Shown: positions 9,428-18,896, numbered from the stretch's first letter. The stretch: DNA of 64,000 nt from Sphingomonas trueperi (GCF_011927635.1 NZ_JAATJB010000015.1:1-64000); one strand, 5' to 3'. A program made the numbers and translations. Notes: a model not told the origin generated them from the letters alone.

Positions 9428-10294
9428 ATGTCCGCGAGCGCCTTCCCCGTAATTCCTGAAGAGATTACCCTTTCGGTCGGCCAGGTGTCGATTTTCGTCC
9501 GCAGCTGGCGTCCTTCTTCGTCTCCGCGCGCGATCGTTACGATTTGCCATGGGTTCAATGCACATGGTGGCCACTATCAGTGGGTTGCAGAGCAACTCGT
9601 GGCGGCGGGCTTGGTCGTCTATGCGCTGGACCTGCGCGGACGCGGCCGATCGAGCGGGCCGCGCTTCATCGTCGAGCGCTTCGACGACTATGTTGCGGAC
9701 ATCGCTGCTATGATCGCGCTTGCCCGACGACGCGATCAGGATCTGCCGTTGTACCTGCTAGGGCATAGCGCAGGTGGCGTGGCAGCCTGCCTCTACGCGA
9801 TCGAGCACCCGTTCGGTCTGCAGGGGCTGATTTGCGAAAGCTTCGCCTTCCGGCTGCCTGCGCCCGGCTTTGCGTTGGCCTGTCTCAAGCTGTTCAGCCG
9901 CTTCGCACCCCGAGCCCGCGTGCTCAGGCTCAAAAACGAGGATTTTTCGCGCGATCCCGGTCGAGTGGGCTTCCTGAATACCGATCCTTTGATTGCCAGG
10001 GAGACGCAGCCCGCCGTCACGGTGGCGGCACTGATTCGGGCGGGGGAACGACTCAAACGCGAATTTTCGCAATTAACCACGCCGGTTTTGATCCTCCACG
10101 GAACCGCTGACCGGGCGACGCGACCTGATGGTAGCCAGCTATTCCATGAGGCCGCAGCATCAAAAGATAAGAGGCTGGGCTTCTACGAAGGCGGGTTTCA
10201 CGACCTTCTGGCAGATTTCGGAAAAGAGACGGTCCTCGGAGATATAGCGTTGTGGATCGAGGAGCGCCTGCCAACTGCCTCCGCCAAAACGTGA
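9428..10294 (+). CDS. Alpha/beta hydrolase, lysophospholipase/monoacylglycerol lipase-like
   Basis: A 288-residue alpha/beta hydrolase of the Hydrolase_4/PldB type. It has the early HGFNAHGGHY motif, LDLRGRGRSSGPR, the nucleophile elbow GHSAGG, an acid in LHGTADRATRP and the His in GGFHDLL. Relatives cleave monoacylglycerols or lysophospholipids. RBS GAAGGAG lies 5-7 bases upstream. No signal peptide, so probably cytosolic. Confidence 0.85.
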   Translation: MSASAFPVIPEEITLSVGQVSIFVRSWRPSSSPRAIVTICHGFNAHGGHYQWVAEQLVAAGLVVYALDLRGRGRSSGPRFIVERFDDYVADIAAMIALARRRDQDLPLYLLGHSAGGVAACLYAIEHPFGLQGLICESFAFRLPAPGFALACLKLFSRFAPRARVLRLKNEDFSRDPGRVGFLNTDPLIARETQPAVTVAALIRAGERLKREFSQLTTPVLILHGTADRATRPDGSQLFHEAAASKDKRLGFYEGGFHDLLADFGKETVLGDIALWIEERLPTASAKT

Positions 10295-10489
10295 GCAACG
10301 AATGCCCAGACCCGCTCAAGGCCTTGTCCGCCTTGGAGGTATTTGGAAACCGGCTGAATGGCTACCGGCATGTTGGGCGTCCTAGAACAATCCGTGAAAG
10401 TCCGCCGATTTCCAGCTACGGTTTTGCAGTAAATTTGCAGTAAGTTGCACGCTCGTGCAGCCGTTCAGCAGCTAAGCCTTTGAAAAGGC

Positions 10490-10565
10490 TGGTGACCCCT
10501 ACGGGACTCGAACCCGTGTTTTCGCCGTGAGAGGGCGACGTCCTAGACCGCTAGACGAAGGGGCC
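10490..10565 (-). tRNA. tRNA-Glu (anticodon CTC)
   Basis: The minus strand folds into a complete cloverleaf: acceptor GGCCCCT/AGGGGTC, anticodon stem TCGCC/GGCGA with loop CTCTCAC, T-arm ACGGGTTCGAGTCCCGT, encoded CCA. Confidence 0.95.
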
Positions 10566-10633
10566 ATTGCTTGGCGGAGGCGGCCAATTACGTTCCGGGG
10601 CCGGCGCCGTCAAGCGATGTTTTTACACTTTTC

Positions 10634-10987
10634 TCAGCCCGCCACCGGCAGGCGCAGGCTGCCGTCCGGCTCGTACGCGACTTCGCTGTACGCCGTCACC
10701 GCGTCGAGCGGCAGCGGGCCGTAGATGTGGGGGAAGAGCTGGCCGCCGCGCGAGGGTTCCCAGCGCACCGTGTCGCCCAGTGCGGCCAGATCCACCGCAG
10801 CGAGCCACAGATCCGCTTGGCCCGCGAAATGCTTCTCCAGCGTCTCCTGCGCCTGCTCGGCGGTGGAGAGGTGGATATAGCCGTCAGCCAAGTCGATCGG
10901 CGCGCCCAGGAAGACACGTTCGTGCTCGAGCGTGTCCATCTGGTCCTGCGTCAGGATTTTGTAGGCGGTGAGGGGCATGTCGACCAT
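10634..10987 (-). CDS. DUF952 domain protein
   Basis: A 117-residue single-domain protein matching the DUF952 pattern: YKILT near the start, DGYIHLSTAEQAQETL, and GQLFPHIYGPLPLDAV near the end. The biochemical role of the family is unknown. It begins 3 bases after the stop of gyrA on the same strand and is probably co-transcribed. Confidence 0.85.
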   Translation of the reverse strand: MVDMPLTAYKILTQDQMDTLEHERVFLGAPIDLADGYIHLSTAEQAQETLEKHFAGQADLWLAAVDLAALGDTVRWEPSRGGQLFPHIYGPLPLDAVTAYSEVAYEPDGSLRLPVAG

Positions 10988-10990
10988 GGC

Positions 10991-13735
10991 TCAGGCCTCG
11001 CCGCCGTCGGCGAGGTCTTCGCCCGGCACCGCATCCGGCGTCGCTTCGCCTGTCACGGCGCCGTCGCCCAGGTTCATCTCGGCTTCGTCCTCGCTCTCCT
11101 CGATGCGTGCCGCCGAGACAACATGCTCGTTCGCCGCGACGTTGAACAGCCGCACGCCCGCCGAGTTCCGGCCGATCACGCGCAGATCGCCGAGCGACAT
11201 GCGGATCATCTTGGCCTGATCGGTGACCAGCATCAGCTGATGCCCCTTGGTCGCCGGGAAGCTCGCCACCACCGGCCCGTTGCGGCCGATATTGTCGATG
11301 TTGGTGATGCCCTGGCCGCCGCGCCCGGTGCGGCGATACTCATAGGCCGAGCTGAGCTTGCCATAGCCATTGGCGCAGACGGTGAGGATGAACTGCTCGC
11401 GCGCCTTCATCTCCTCGTACTTCTCGGGCGCAAGCTCGCACTCGCCCTCGCGCTCGCCCTTCCAGGGGGCGAAGCGGAGATAGGTGTCGCGCTCTTCCTG
11501 GCTGGCGCCCGAGCGATGCAGGATCGACAGCGACATCACCTGGTCGCCATCGGCCAGCCGCATGCCGCGCACGCCGGTGGAGGCGCGGCTCTGGAAGGCG
11601 CGGACATCCTCGCCCGGGAAGCGGATTGCCTTGCCGGCGCGGGTGGCCAGCAGCACGTCGTCGCCTTCGCCCAGCAGCGCGACGCCGATCAGGCGGTCGT
11701 CCTCGTCCTCGCCTTCGAACTTCATCGCGATCTTGCCGTTCGAGGGCACGTTGGTGAACAGGTCCATGCTGTTCCGGCGAACGTTGCCCTTGGCGGTGGC
11801 GAACATCACGTGGAGGTTCGCCCACTCGTCCTCGTCCTCCGGCAGCGGGAGCACGGTGGAGATGGTCTCGCCATTGGCGAGCGGCAGCAGGTTAATCATC
11901 GGCCGGCCGCGGGTGGCGGGGCCGCCCTCGGGCAGGCGCCACACCTTCATGCGGTAGACGCGGCCGAGGGTGGAGAAGAACAGCACCGGGGTGTGCGTCG
12001 AGGTGACGAACAATTCGGTGATCGCGTCCTCGTCCTTGGTCGCCATGCCGGCGCGGCCCTTGCCGCCGCGCGCCTGGGCGCGGAAGGCATCGAGCGGGGT
12101 GCGCTTGATATAGCCCTGGACGGTCACGGTCACGACCATGTCCTCGCGCTCGATCAGGTCCTCGTCGTCGATGCCGTCGGCGGCAGCGGCGATCTCGGTC
12201 TTGCGCGGCGTGGCATAGGTGTCGCGGATCAGCACCAGCTCGCCGCGCAGCACTTCATACAACTTCGCACGATTGCCGAGGATCTCGAGCAGTTCGGCGA
12301 TCGAATCGGCGAGTTCCTTGAGCTCGTCGCCGATCTCGTCGCGGCCGAGCGCGGTGAGGCGGTGGAGGCGCAGGTCGAGGATCGCGCGGACCTGGGTGTC
12401 GGACAGGCGATAGCTGTCGCCGGTCACCTCGGTGTCCACCGCCTCGACGAGGCGGATATAGGGTGCGATCTCGGCGATCGGCCATTCGCGGGCGAGCAGT
12501 GCTTCGCGCGCGGCCGCCGGGCTGGACGAACCGCGGATGATCTTCACCATCTCGTCGAGGTTGCTGACCGCGATCACCAGGCCGAGCAAGATGTGCGCAC
12601 GGTCGCGCGCCTTGGCCAGCTCGAACTTCGAGCGGCGGGTGATGACCTCCTCGCGAAACTTGACGAAGGCCTCGATGATGTCGCGCAGGTTGAGCAGTTC
12701 CGGGCGGCCGCCGCGGATCGCGAGCATGTTGGCCGGGAAGCTCGATTGCGCCGGCGTGTTCCGCCAGATCTGGTTGAGCACCACCTCGGGCGTCGCGTCG
12801 CGGCGCAGGTCGATGACGATGCGCACGCCCTCGCGCGAGCTTTCGTCGCGAATGTCGGAGACGCCTTCGATCCGCTTTTCCTTGGCGGCCTCGGCGATCT
12901 TCTCGACCAGCGCGTTCTTGCCCTGCTGGTAGGGGATTTCGGTGAGCACGATCGAGCGGCGCTCGCCGCGCTGTTCGAACTCGTGGCGCGAGCGCACCAG
13001 GATCGAACCGCGGCCGGTCTGATAGGCCGAGCGGCAGCCCGAGCGGCCGAGGATCACGGCGCCGGTCGGAAAGTCGGGGCCCGGCACCAGCTCCATCAGC
13101 TCTTCGAGCGTGACCGCGCCGTTATCGATATAGGCGAGGCAGGCGTTGATCACTTCGCCGAGATTGTGCGGCGGAATGTTGGTCGCCATGCCGACGGCGA
13201 TGCCGCCCGCGCCGTTGACCAGCAGGTTCGGGAAGCGGGCAGGGAGGACCGACGGCTCGCTTTCCGAGCCGTCATAGTTCGGCACGAAGTCGACCGTGTC
13301 CTTCTCGATATCGTCGAGCAGCGCCGTCGCCACGCGGGCGAGGCGCGCTTCGGTGTAGCGCATCGCGGCGGGCGGATCGGGGTCCATCGAGCCGAAATTG
13401 CCTTGGCCATCGATTAGCGGCACGCGCATCGCCCAGTCCTGCGCCATGCGGGCCATCGCGTCGTAGATCGAGCTGTCGCCGTGCGGGTGATATTTACCCA
13501 TCACGTCACCGACCAGGCGGGCGGACTTGCGGTAGGGCCGTCCGGCGACATAGCCGCCTTCCTGGGCGGCATAGAGGATGCGGCGGTGGACGGGCTTCAG
13601 GCCGTCGCGAACGTCAGGCAGGGCGCGCGCCACGATCACGCTCATCGCGTAATCGAGGTACGAGGTCTTCATCTCGTCGACGATCGAGATCGGGGTAATG
13701 TCGGAAGGGTCGGCGAGCAGGGTCTCGTCGGTCAA
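10991..13735 (-). CDS. gyrA: DNA gyrase subunit A
   Basis: A 914-residue type IIA topoisomerase breakage-reunion subunit that introduces negative supercoils together with GyrB. The catalytic Tyr is residue 127 (AMRYTEARL). The quinolone-resistance region keeps Ser88 and Asp92 (HPHGDSSIYD), equivalent to wild-type E. coli Ser83/Asp87. The C-terminal beta-pinwheel with its GyrA box (ARGGKG) is present. There is a charged insertion near residues 755-775 (WKGEREGECELAPEKYEEMK). It is divergent from the exported TPR protein gene. Confidence 0.97.
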   Translation of the reverse strand: MTDETLLADPSDITPISIVDEMKTSYLDYAMSVIVARALPDVRDGLKPVHRRILYAAQEGGYVAGRPYRKSARLVGDVMGKYHPHGDSSIYDAMARMAQDWAMRVPLIDGQGNFGSMDPDPPAAMRYTEARLARVATALLDDIEKDTVDFVPNYDGSESEPSVLPARFPNLLVNGAGGIAVGMATNIPPHNLGEVINACLAYIDNGAVTLEELMELVPGPDFPTGAVILGRSGCRSAYQTGRGSILVRSRHEFEQRGERRSIVLTEIPYQQGKNALVEKIAEAAKEKRIEGVSDIRDESSREGVRIVIDLRRDATPEVVLNQIWRNTPAQSSFPANMLAIRGGRPELLNLRDIIEAFVKFREEVITRRSKFELAKARDRAHILLGLVIAVSNLDEMVKIIRGSSSPAAAREALLAREWPIAEIAPYIRLVEAVDTEVTGDSYRLSDTQVRAILDLRLHRLTALGRDEIGDELKELADSIAELLEILGNRAKLYEVLRGELVLIRDTYATPRKTEIAAAADGIDDEDLIEREDMVVTVTVQGYIKRTPLDAFRAQARGGKGRAGMATKDEDAITELFVTSTHTPVLFFSTLGRVYRMKVWRLPEGGPATRGRPMINLLPLANGETISTVLPLPEDEDEWANLHVMFATAKGNVRRNSMDLFTNVPSNGKIAMKFEGEDEDDRLIGVALLGEGDDVLLATRAGKAIRFPGEDVRAFQSRASTGVRGMRLADGDQVMSLSILHRSGASQEERDTYLRFAPWKGEREGECELAPEKYEEMKAREQFILTVCANGYGKLSSAYEYRRTGRGGQGITNIDNIGRNGPVVASFPATKGHQLMLVTDQAKMIRMSLGDLRVIGRNSAGVRLFNVAANEHVVSAARIEESEDEAEMNLGDGAVTGEATPDAVPGEDLADGGEA

Positions 13736-13992
13736 TGCAACAGACTTTCGGGTTTTTGTTACGCTGCGATGGCTCTAGCCGTCCGCATGCCTCCTGCCAA
13801 CCCCGCGCCCGCGCGTACGTGCGCGCGTGGGGAGCATGGGAGCCAAGTCGGGGGCTAAACGTTTCCGCACCGCAATGGCGCTTATTCAATCGTGGTTCAG
13901 CGTGCTTCTCGCACGGCAAGCGCGCTTGAATGGTGTACAGGGCGCCTTTAGAGGATGACGTGACGCCGCCTGGCCGACGAGGAGAGTTTCAC

Positions 13993-15279
13993 ATGAAGGT
14001 TGTTTCGAAGCTTGCGCTGACTGCCATGCTTGCGCTGGGTTCCACCGCGCTGGTGTCGACGCCGGCGCTGGCCCAGAAGGACAAGAAGGGCGCCGCCGCG
14101 AAGGAAGATCCCAACGCGCTGAAGGTGGGCGATGCCTTCCGCAAGGCCGCCCAGCCGGCGATGGACGCCGTGCAGGCCAAGAACTGGGCCGCCGCCGCCC
14201 CGGCGCTCGATGCGCTGGACCAGGTCGCCCAGAACGACGACGAGAAATATTACGCCGCCTATCTGCGCACCCGCGTGCAGATCGGCCAGAACGACATGGC
14301 CGGCCTGACCAAGACGCTGCCGATCCTGATCGCCAGCCCGCGCACGCCGGCGAACGAGCTGCCGATCTACAAGCGCCAATATTACACGATTGTCGGCAAC
14401 CAGGCGCTGAACGAGAAGAAGTATCCGGAAGCGATCGACAACCTGACCAAGGCGCGCGAAGCCGGCAACAACGACTTCGACATCTCGATCGCGCTCGCCA
14501 ACGCCTATGCGGCGACCGGCAAGCCGAACGAGTCCGTCGCCGAAGTCGATCGCGCGATCCAGGCAGTGAAGGCCACCGGCCAGAAGCCGCCGGTTGCCTG
14601 GTACCAGTTCGCGATCCCGCGCGTCTATGCCACCGGCAACCGCGCTGCGACGGCGGAGTGGATGAAGAAGATGATTGCCGACTATCCGACCAAGCAGAAC
14701 TGGCGCTGGGGCGTGCTGGTGATGCGCGGCAGCGCGGACCAGTCGGGCGGCCGTCTCACCTCGGCGCAGCGCATCGATCTCTATCGCCTGCTCCGCACCA
14801 CCAAGGTGCTGGCCGACCAGAACGACTATCTCGACTATGCCGAATCGGTGAACGCCGTCGGTCTTCCCTGGGAAGCCGTGGCGGTGATCGACGAGGGCCG
14901 TGCCGCAGGCAAGCTCCCGGCCGGCAACGCCGAAATTACTCGCGTGTACACCTCGGCGCAGACCAAGTCGAAGTCGGAAGGCTCGCTCACCCCGCTGATC
15001 AAGCAGTCGCAGGCGGCTGCCAACGGCAAGATGGCGGCGCAGACCGGCGACGCCTTCCTGGCCTCGGGCGACTATGCCAAGGCCGTCGAGCTGTACGACA
15101 TGGCGCTGCAGAAGGGCGGCGTCGCCACCGACGACGTCAACCTGCACCGCGGCATCGCGCTGTACAATCTCGGCCGCAAGGACGAGGCGCGTACCGGCTT
15201 CGGCCAGGTGAAGGCTGCCCCGGCGGTCGACCTCGCCGCGCTGTGGATGGTGGCACTGGACTTGCCGGCGCTCTCCTGA
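13993..15279 (+). CDS. Exported TPR-like protein
   Basis: A 428-residue protein with a clear signal peptide (about residues 1-28, ending TPALA), then a Lys-rich linker and helical repeats of TPR type (LNEKKYPEAIDNLTKAREAG, ASGDYAKAVELYDMAL, GIALYNLGRKDEARTGF). Start chosen at 13993, where GAGGAGAG lies about 8 bases upstream; the frame extends to 13930 without support. It is probably periplasmic and mediates protein contacts. It ends just before a strong terminator. Confidence 0.85.
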   Translation: MKVVSKLALTAMLALGSTALVSTPALAQKDKKGAAAKEDPNALKVGDAFRKAAQPAMDAVQAKNWAAAAPALDALDQVAQNDDEKYYAAYLRTRVQIGQNDMAGLTKTLPILIASPRTPANELPIYKRQYYTIVGNQALNEKKYPEAIDNLTKAREAGNNDFDISIALANAYAATGKPNESVAEVDRAIQAVKATGQKPPVAWYQFAIPRVYATGNRAATAEWMKKMIADYPTKQNWRWGVLVMRGSADQSGGRLTSAQRIDLYRLLRTTKVLADQNDYLDYAESVNAVGLPWEAVAVIDEGRAAGKLPAGNAEITRVYTSAQTKSKSEGSLTPLIKQSQAAANGKMAAQTGDAFLASGDYAKAVELYDMALQKGGVATDDVNLHRGIALYNLGRKDEARTGFGQVKAAPAVDLAALWMVALDLPALS

Positions 15280-15305
15280 TCGCGTCGGCAGCTGCCAAAA
15301 GGAAA

Positions 15306-15335
15306 GGGGCGGTCCTTTGGGACCGCCCCTTTTTT
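15306..15335 (+). terminator. Rho-independent terminator of the TPR gene
   Basis: A perfect 10-bp stem GGGGCGGTCC / GGACCGCCCC with loop TTTG is followed by six T. It lies 27 bases after the stop and before the convergent Lrp gene. Confidence 0.93.
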
Positions 15336-15363
15336 GTCCTTCAGACGTCGCTGGATCGACAGG

Positions 15364-15837
15364 TCAGCCCTTGAACTCCGGCACCGGCACGCCGGGCAGC
15401 GCCTTGGCGGTGCGGATGGTGAGCGACGTCTTGACGTGCTCGACATTGGGGGCAGTGGTCAGCCGCGTCGTAAGGATGGTCTGGAAGCTCTGCAGGTCGG
15501 GCGCGACGATCTTCAGGATGAAGTCGATCTCGCCGTTGAGCATGTGGCACTCGCGCACTTCGGGGATTTCGGCGACCAGCTGCTCGAAGGCGCGAAGATC
15601 GCTTTCGGCTTGACTTTTCAGGCTCACCATCGCGAAGACGGTGAGGTTATAGCCAAGCGCGCTCGGATCGAGCGCGGCATGGTATCCCTTGATCGCACCT
15701 TCCTGTTCCAGCGCGCGGACGCGGCGCAGGCAGGGCGGGGCGGTGAGCCCGACCCTTTCGGCAAGCTCGACATTGGTCATGCGGCCATTTTCCTGGAGTA
15801 ATCCGAGGATCCGGACGTCGATCTCGTCGAATCGCAT
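15364..15837 (-). CDS. Lrp/AsnC-family transcriptional regulator
   Basis: A 157-residue regulator with the N-terminal AsnC HTH (DVRILGLLQENGRMTNVELAERVGLT) and the C-terminal RAM/AsnC ligand-binding domain (GYNLTVFAMVSLK, LNGEIDFILKIVAPDL). Such proteins form octamers and respond to amino acids. It is divergent from the kinase-like gene at 15990. Confidence 0.93.
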   Translation of the reverse strand: MRFDEIDVRILGLLQENGRMTNVELAERVGLTAPPCLRRVRALEQEGAIKGYHAALDPSALGYNLTVFAMVSLKSQAESDLRAFEQLVAEIPEVRECHMLNGEIDFILKIVAPDLQSFQTILTTRLTTAPNVEHVKTSLTIRTAKALPGVPVPEFKG

Positions 15838-15989
15838 TTTTTTCTGGGGCTCCTGCGTGGGTTCGTTTCTTATCGCTGCTTCCTAGCATAATAAAATTAC
15901 GCTTCAACGCAATTGTCCCACATTGCGACGTGCCGAAATGGACTGTTTCCTCCGCAGGTTGCATCGCGGTATGAGCACATGGTGAGTGA

Positions 15990-17597
15990 TTGGACCTTGG
16001 GGGGACGACGGCGTTGCCGCTGCGCTTTGACGATACGCTGGAGACGGTGCTGGCCGGTGACCTGCACTCGGCCACCGGCGCGCCGCTCGCGTGGCGCCAG
16101 CTGGTCGATCTGCTCGGCCGTGGTCGGGTGCCCGCCGAGCCCCGCGCGCTCGAGGCGCTCAATTCGATCCGCGACACGGTGCCGCTGACCGTGCGTGCCG
16201 CGAGCGCGCGCGCGCTGGAAGGCGCCCGGCCGCCGGCCGATCTGATACGGCTGCTCGCGATCGACGAACTCAGCGTGGCGGTGCCCGTCCTGCGCGAGGC
16301 GAGCATGTCCGAGCAGGAATGGATCGCGCTGCTGCCGGCGCTGGCGCCCGGTGCGCGACATGTCCTGCGCAACCGCCGCGACCTGCCGCCGGGCGTCATG
16401 CGCGCACTCGAAAGCTTTGGTCCCGTCGACTTCGTGCTGGCGGACCAGAGCGCGGATACCCGGCGCGCGCCGGAGGACGCCGAACCCGAGGGCCTCTTTG
16501 CCGTCGCGGATCTGGTCGCGCGCATCGAGGCCTATCACCGCGATCGCGACGCGGCCAAGGCGGCGGTCGCCGGCAGCGAGCGGGCCCGCAATTTCCGCTT
16601 CGAGACCGACGCGGCGGGCGTGGTGCGATGGGTGGAAGGCGTCAGCCGTCCGCCGGTGATCGGCCTGTCGCTCGACCTCCAGGGGCTGGCCCGCGGCAGC
16701 CGGCTCGACGGCGTCGCGGCGGGGGCCTTTCGGCGGCGTGCCGGCTTCACCAATGCCCGGCTGACGATCGAGGGCGAATCGGATGCGGCGGGGGACTGGC
16801 TGCTCTCGGCGCTGCCGGCGTTCGAACCGATCACCGGCCGCTTCACCGGTTATCGCGGCACCGCGCGGCGCCCGCGCGCCGACGAAAGGGCCGAGCCCGT
16901 CCGTGCGCCGCTGGAAGCCGATGCGCTCCGCCAGATCGTCCACGAACTGCGTACGCCGACCAATGCGATCGCCGGCTTTGCCGAGATGATCGAGACCCAG
17001 ATGCTGGGCCCGGTGCCCGAACCCTACCGCGATCGCGCTGCGGTGATCCGCGCCCAGGCGCGCGAATTGCTCGGCGCCATCGATGATCTCGATCTCGCCG
17101 CGCGGATCGAGAGCGCGGCGCTGTCGCTGGGCGAGGGGCGGGTGCCGCTGCGCCCGATGCTCGCCGCCATCGTCGCCGATCTGGGCGAGTTGCTGGCGCT
17201 GCGCGGCTCGGCGATCCTGCTGCCCGAGGAGGACATGGCCGTCTCGGGCGATCGCCGCGCGGTCGAGCGTCTGCTGGCGCGGCTGCTGGCGACTTTGGTG
17301 TCTGCCACGACGCAGGGCGAGCGGCTGCAGCTCCGCTTCGCGCAGGACGGCGAGCAGCATGTCGCGATAATGATCGCGCGGCCGCGCGCGCTCGGCCATT
17401 ATCCGGGCGAAGCCGTGCTCGGCATCGACGACGAGCAGGACGAGGATGGCACGCTGCTCGGCACCGGCTTCGCCTTGCGACTGGCGCGCAACCTGGCGCG
17501 GGAGCTGGGCGGCGGTCTGATGATTGCTCCCGACCTGCTTACCCTTCGTCTCCCTGCTGCGACGCGTGCTGCTCGTGAGCAGGCGCAGCAGAGCTGA
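15990..17597 (+). CDS. Degenerate histidine kinase-like protein with helical N-terminus
   Basis: A 535-residue protein. The N-terminal third is alpha-helical and resembles HEAT-like DUF2336 repeats (weak assignment). The HisKA helix is clear, with His318 in QIVHELRTPTNAIAGFAEMI. The ATPase half is reduced: a G2-like GTGFALRLARNLARELGGGL is visible, but there is no N-box Asn and no DxGxG box. It may therefore be a kinase with reduced activity or a scaffold. The start is uncertain: TTG at 15990 or TTG at 16014, the latter with a G-rich stretch upstream. Confidence 0.72.
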   Translation: MDLGGTTALPLRFDDTLETVLAGDLHSATGAPLAWRQLVDLLGRGRVPAEPRALEALNSIRDTVPLTVRAASARALEGARPPADLIRLLAIDELSVAVPVLREASMSEQEWIALLPALAPGARHVLRNRRDLPPGVMRALESFGPVDFVLADQSADTRRAPEDAEPEGLFAVADLVARIEAYHRDRDAAKAAVAGSERARNFRFETDAAGVVRWVEGVSRPPVIGLSLDLQGLARGSRLDGVAAGAFRRRAGFTNARLTIEGESDAAGDWLLSALPAFEPITGRFTGYRGTARRPRADERAEPVRAPLEADALRQIVHELRTPTNAIAGFAEMIETQMLGPVPEPYRDRAAVIRAQARELLGAIDDLDLAARIESAALSLGEGRVPLRPMLAAIVADLGELLALRGSAILLPEEDMAVSGDRRAVERLLARLLATLVSATTQGERLQLRFAQDGEQHVAIMIARPRALGHYPGEAVLGIDDEQDEDGTLLGTGFALRLARNLARELGGGLMIAPDLLTLRLPAATRAAREQAQQS

Positions 17598-17666
17598 ACC
17601 GCGGCGTTCGCGCACCTTGGGCTTGCAGCCGGGTGCGGGGCTCCGCTAGGGCGGACGGACGCTGGG

Positions 17667-17742
17667 GGGCCTGTAGCTCAATGGTTAGAGCTGGCCGCTC
17701 ATAACGGCTAGGTTGCGGGTTCGAGTCCTGCCGGGCCCACCA
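17667..17742 (+). tRNA. tRNA-Ile2 (anticodon CAT, lysidine type); phage attachment site
   Basis: A complete cloverleaf: acceptor GGGCCTG/CGGGCCC, anticodon loop CTCATAA, T-arm, encoded CCA. The CAT anticodon together with the GGTTAGAGC D-arm and CTCATAA loop resembles tRNA-Ile2, whose C34 is modified to lysidine, rather than tRNA-Met. Its 3' end is the left copy of the prophage repeat, so integration leaves this tRNA intact. Confidence 0.9.
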
Positions 17743-17743
17743 G
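17726..17743 (+). repeat. attL core (18 bp)
   Basis: TCCTGCCGGGCCCACCAG at the 3' end of tRNA-Ile2 recurs exactly at 62633-62650. Bases on either side differ, so the repeat is exactly 18 bp. The integrase gene starts its coding end 83 bases inside. Confidence 0.9.
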
Positions 17744-17786
17744 CAGCCCGCGTAACGTGTTGTAATTGCACGTTATTTGCGGAATT

Positions 17787-17818
17787 TTTGTCTAACCCAA
17801 GGGTGAGGGTTAGACAAA
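17787..17818. repeat. 12-bp inverted repeat just inside attL
   Basis: TTTGTCTAACCC and GGGTTAGACAAA form a perfect inverted repeat with an 8-base centre. It lies between attL and the integrase stop. It lacks a T-run on either side, so it is a poor terminator. Its TCTAAC/GTTAGA core matches the candidate operators at 24239 and 26611. Confidence 0.7.
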
Positions 17819-17825
17819 TCGGCGG

Positions 17826-18896
17826 TCACTCTTTGACCGAATACAGCCCATCGATCTGGTGAATCGCGCCCTCGGCAAGCGCCTGCTGGTTGGCCGCCTC
17901 GGTATAGGTCCGCACCTGGCTGGAGCTTTTCCACCCGCCGACAGACATGATCTGTTCGTCGGTGAGTCGGCTTTCGGCCATGCGCCGCGCGATCGCCTTG
18001 CGCAGGCCGTGCGCCGTGCATTTCGGCAAACCGGCTTCGTCGCACCACTCGCGCATTTTGTTGCCGAAGCCGTCCTTCGTGTACGGCTTGCCGAATTCGG
18101 TCACCAGATAGGTGGCGATGCCGACGCTGGGCATGGCATCGATCGCGCGGCGCAGATCCGACGCGACCGGCATCCAGATCTCGCCGCCGGTCTTCGCCGC
18201 CTGATAGTTGATCCTCCCGTTGACGATGTGCTTCGGCCCAAACATGCGCGCGTCGCCGCGGCGCTGGCCGGTCCATAGGATGATCTCCAGCGCCAGCCGG
18301 GCCTTGGTGCCCAGCTTGTGCTTCGCCTGGTAGGTGGCGATGTCTTCCTCGGTCCAGGTGTAGAACCCCTGCAGGCGTTCCTTCCCGACCTTCTCCGCGT
18401 CGGCGACCGGGTTCGAGCTGATCCACTCCAGCTTCTTCGCGTAGGCGAACAGCCGCAGCAGCTCCTTGCGCAGCTTCACGGCCGCGACCTGGCCGCCGAT
18501 GGTGCGGCCGTTTTCCAGCTTCTTCTTCTCCGTCCGCGTCATCAGGATCGCTTCGATGTGCTCGAACCGGAAGTCGGTGACGCGATCGTTGCCGAACTCT
18601 TCGCGGAAGCTCTCGATCAGCCACCGCCGGCGGACGCGCGTTTCTGGCGTGCCCTTCGCCGCGAAGTCGGCGGAACGATAGTAGCGCGTGCAGAGATCGT
18701 GGACGCTGCCCGGCGCGTGGCGGGTTTCCATTTGCGTCGGCGCGCCTGCCAGCAGCGCCTTGTATTCCGCCTCAAAGCCGGGCTGATCGGGCAGGGTCTT
18801 CATGTAGACCGGGGCAAAGCCGGTCTTCCGGAAGCGCGCGCGCAGCTTGCCGTGCCGATCGGGGGCAACCGTGACGTTCTTGTAGCGCGTCTTCAT
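17826..18896 (-). CDS. int: Phage tyrosine integrase
   Basis: A 356-residue tyrosine site-specific recombinase that inserts and excises the phage at the tRNA. The catalytic set is visible: Arg212 in TGQRRGD, Lys near 235, His296 and Arg299 in HGLRK, Trp322 in GGWKSSS (the usual second His/Trp) and the nucleophile Tyr331. An N-terminal SAM-like core-binding domain spans about 60-150. It is the last gene of the leftward early operon, and its start overlaps the preceding stop. Confidence 0.95.
   Translation of the reverse strand: MKTRYKNVTVAPDRHGKLRARFRKTGFAPVYMKTLPDQPGFEAEYKALLAGAPTQMETRHAPGSVHDLCTRYYRSADFAAKGTPETRVRRRWLIESFREEFGNDRVTDFRFEHIEAILMTRTEKKKLENGRTIGGQVAAVKLRKELLRLFAYAKKLEWISSNPVADAEKVGKERLQGFYTWTEEDIATYQAKHKLGTKARLALEIILWTGQRRGDARMFGPKHIVNGRINYQAAKTGGEIWMPVASDLRRAIDAMPSVGIATYLVTEFGKPYTKDGFGNKMREWCDEAGLPKCTAHGLRKAIARRMAESRLTDEQIMSVGGWKSSSQVRTYTEAANQQALAEGAIHQIDGLYSVKE

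Noticed and set aside
10295..10489. Possible second integration scar before tRNA-Glu (short TTGCAGTAA direct repeat)
   Set aside because: The repeat is only nine bases, and no integrase or matching tRNA fragment is nearby.
10571..13417. 948-codon plus-strand frame
   Set aside because: It is the complement of gyrA; its His/Arg/Ala-rich composition is that of an antisense shadow in high-GC DNA.
17787..17818. Intrinsic terminator of int
   Set aside because: The stem is strong, but no T-run follows in the int direction; a regulatory or arm-type site fits as well.
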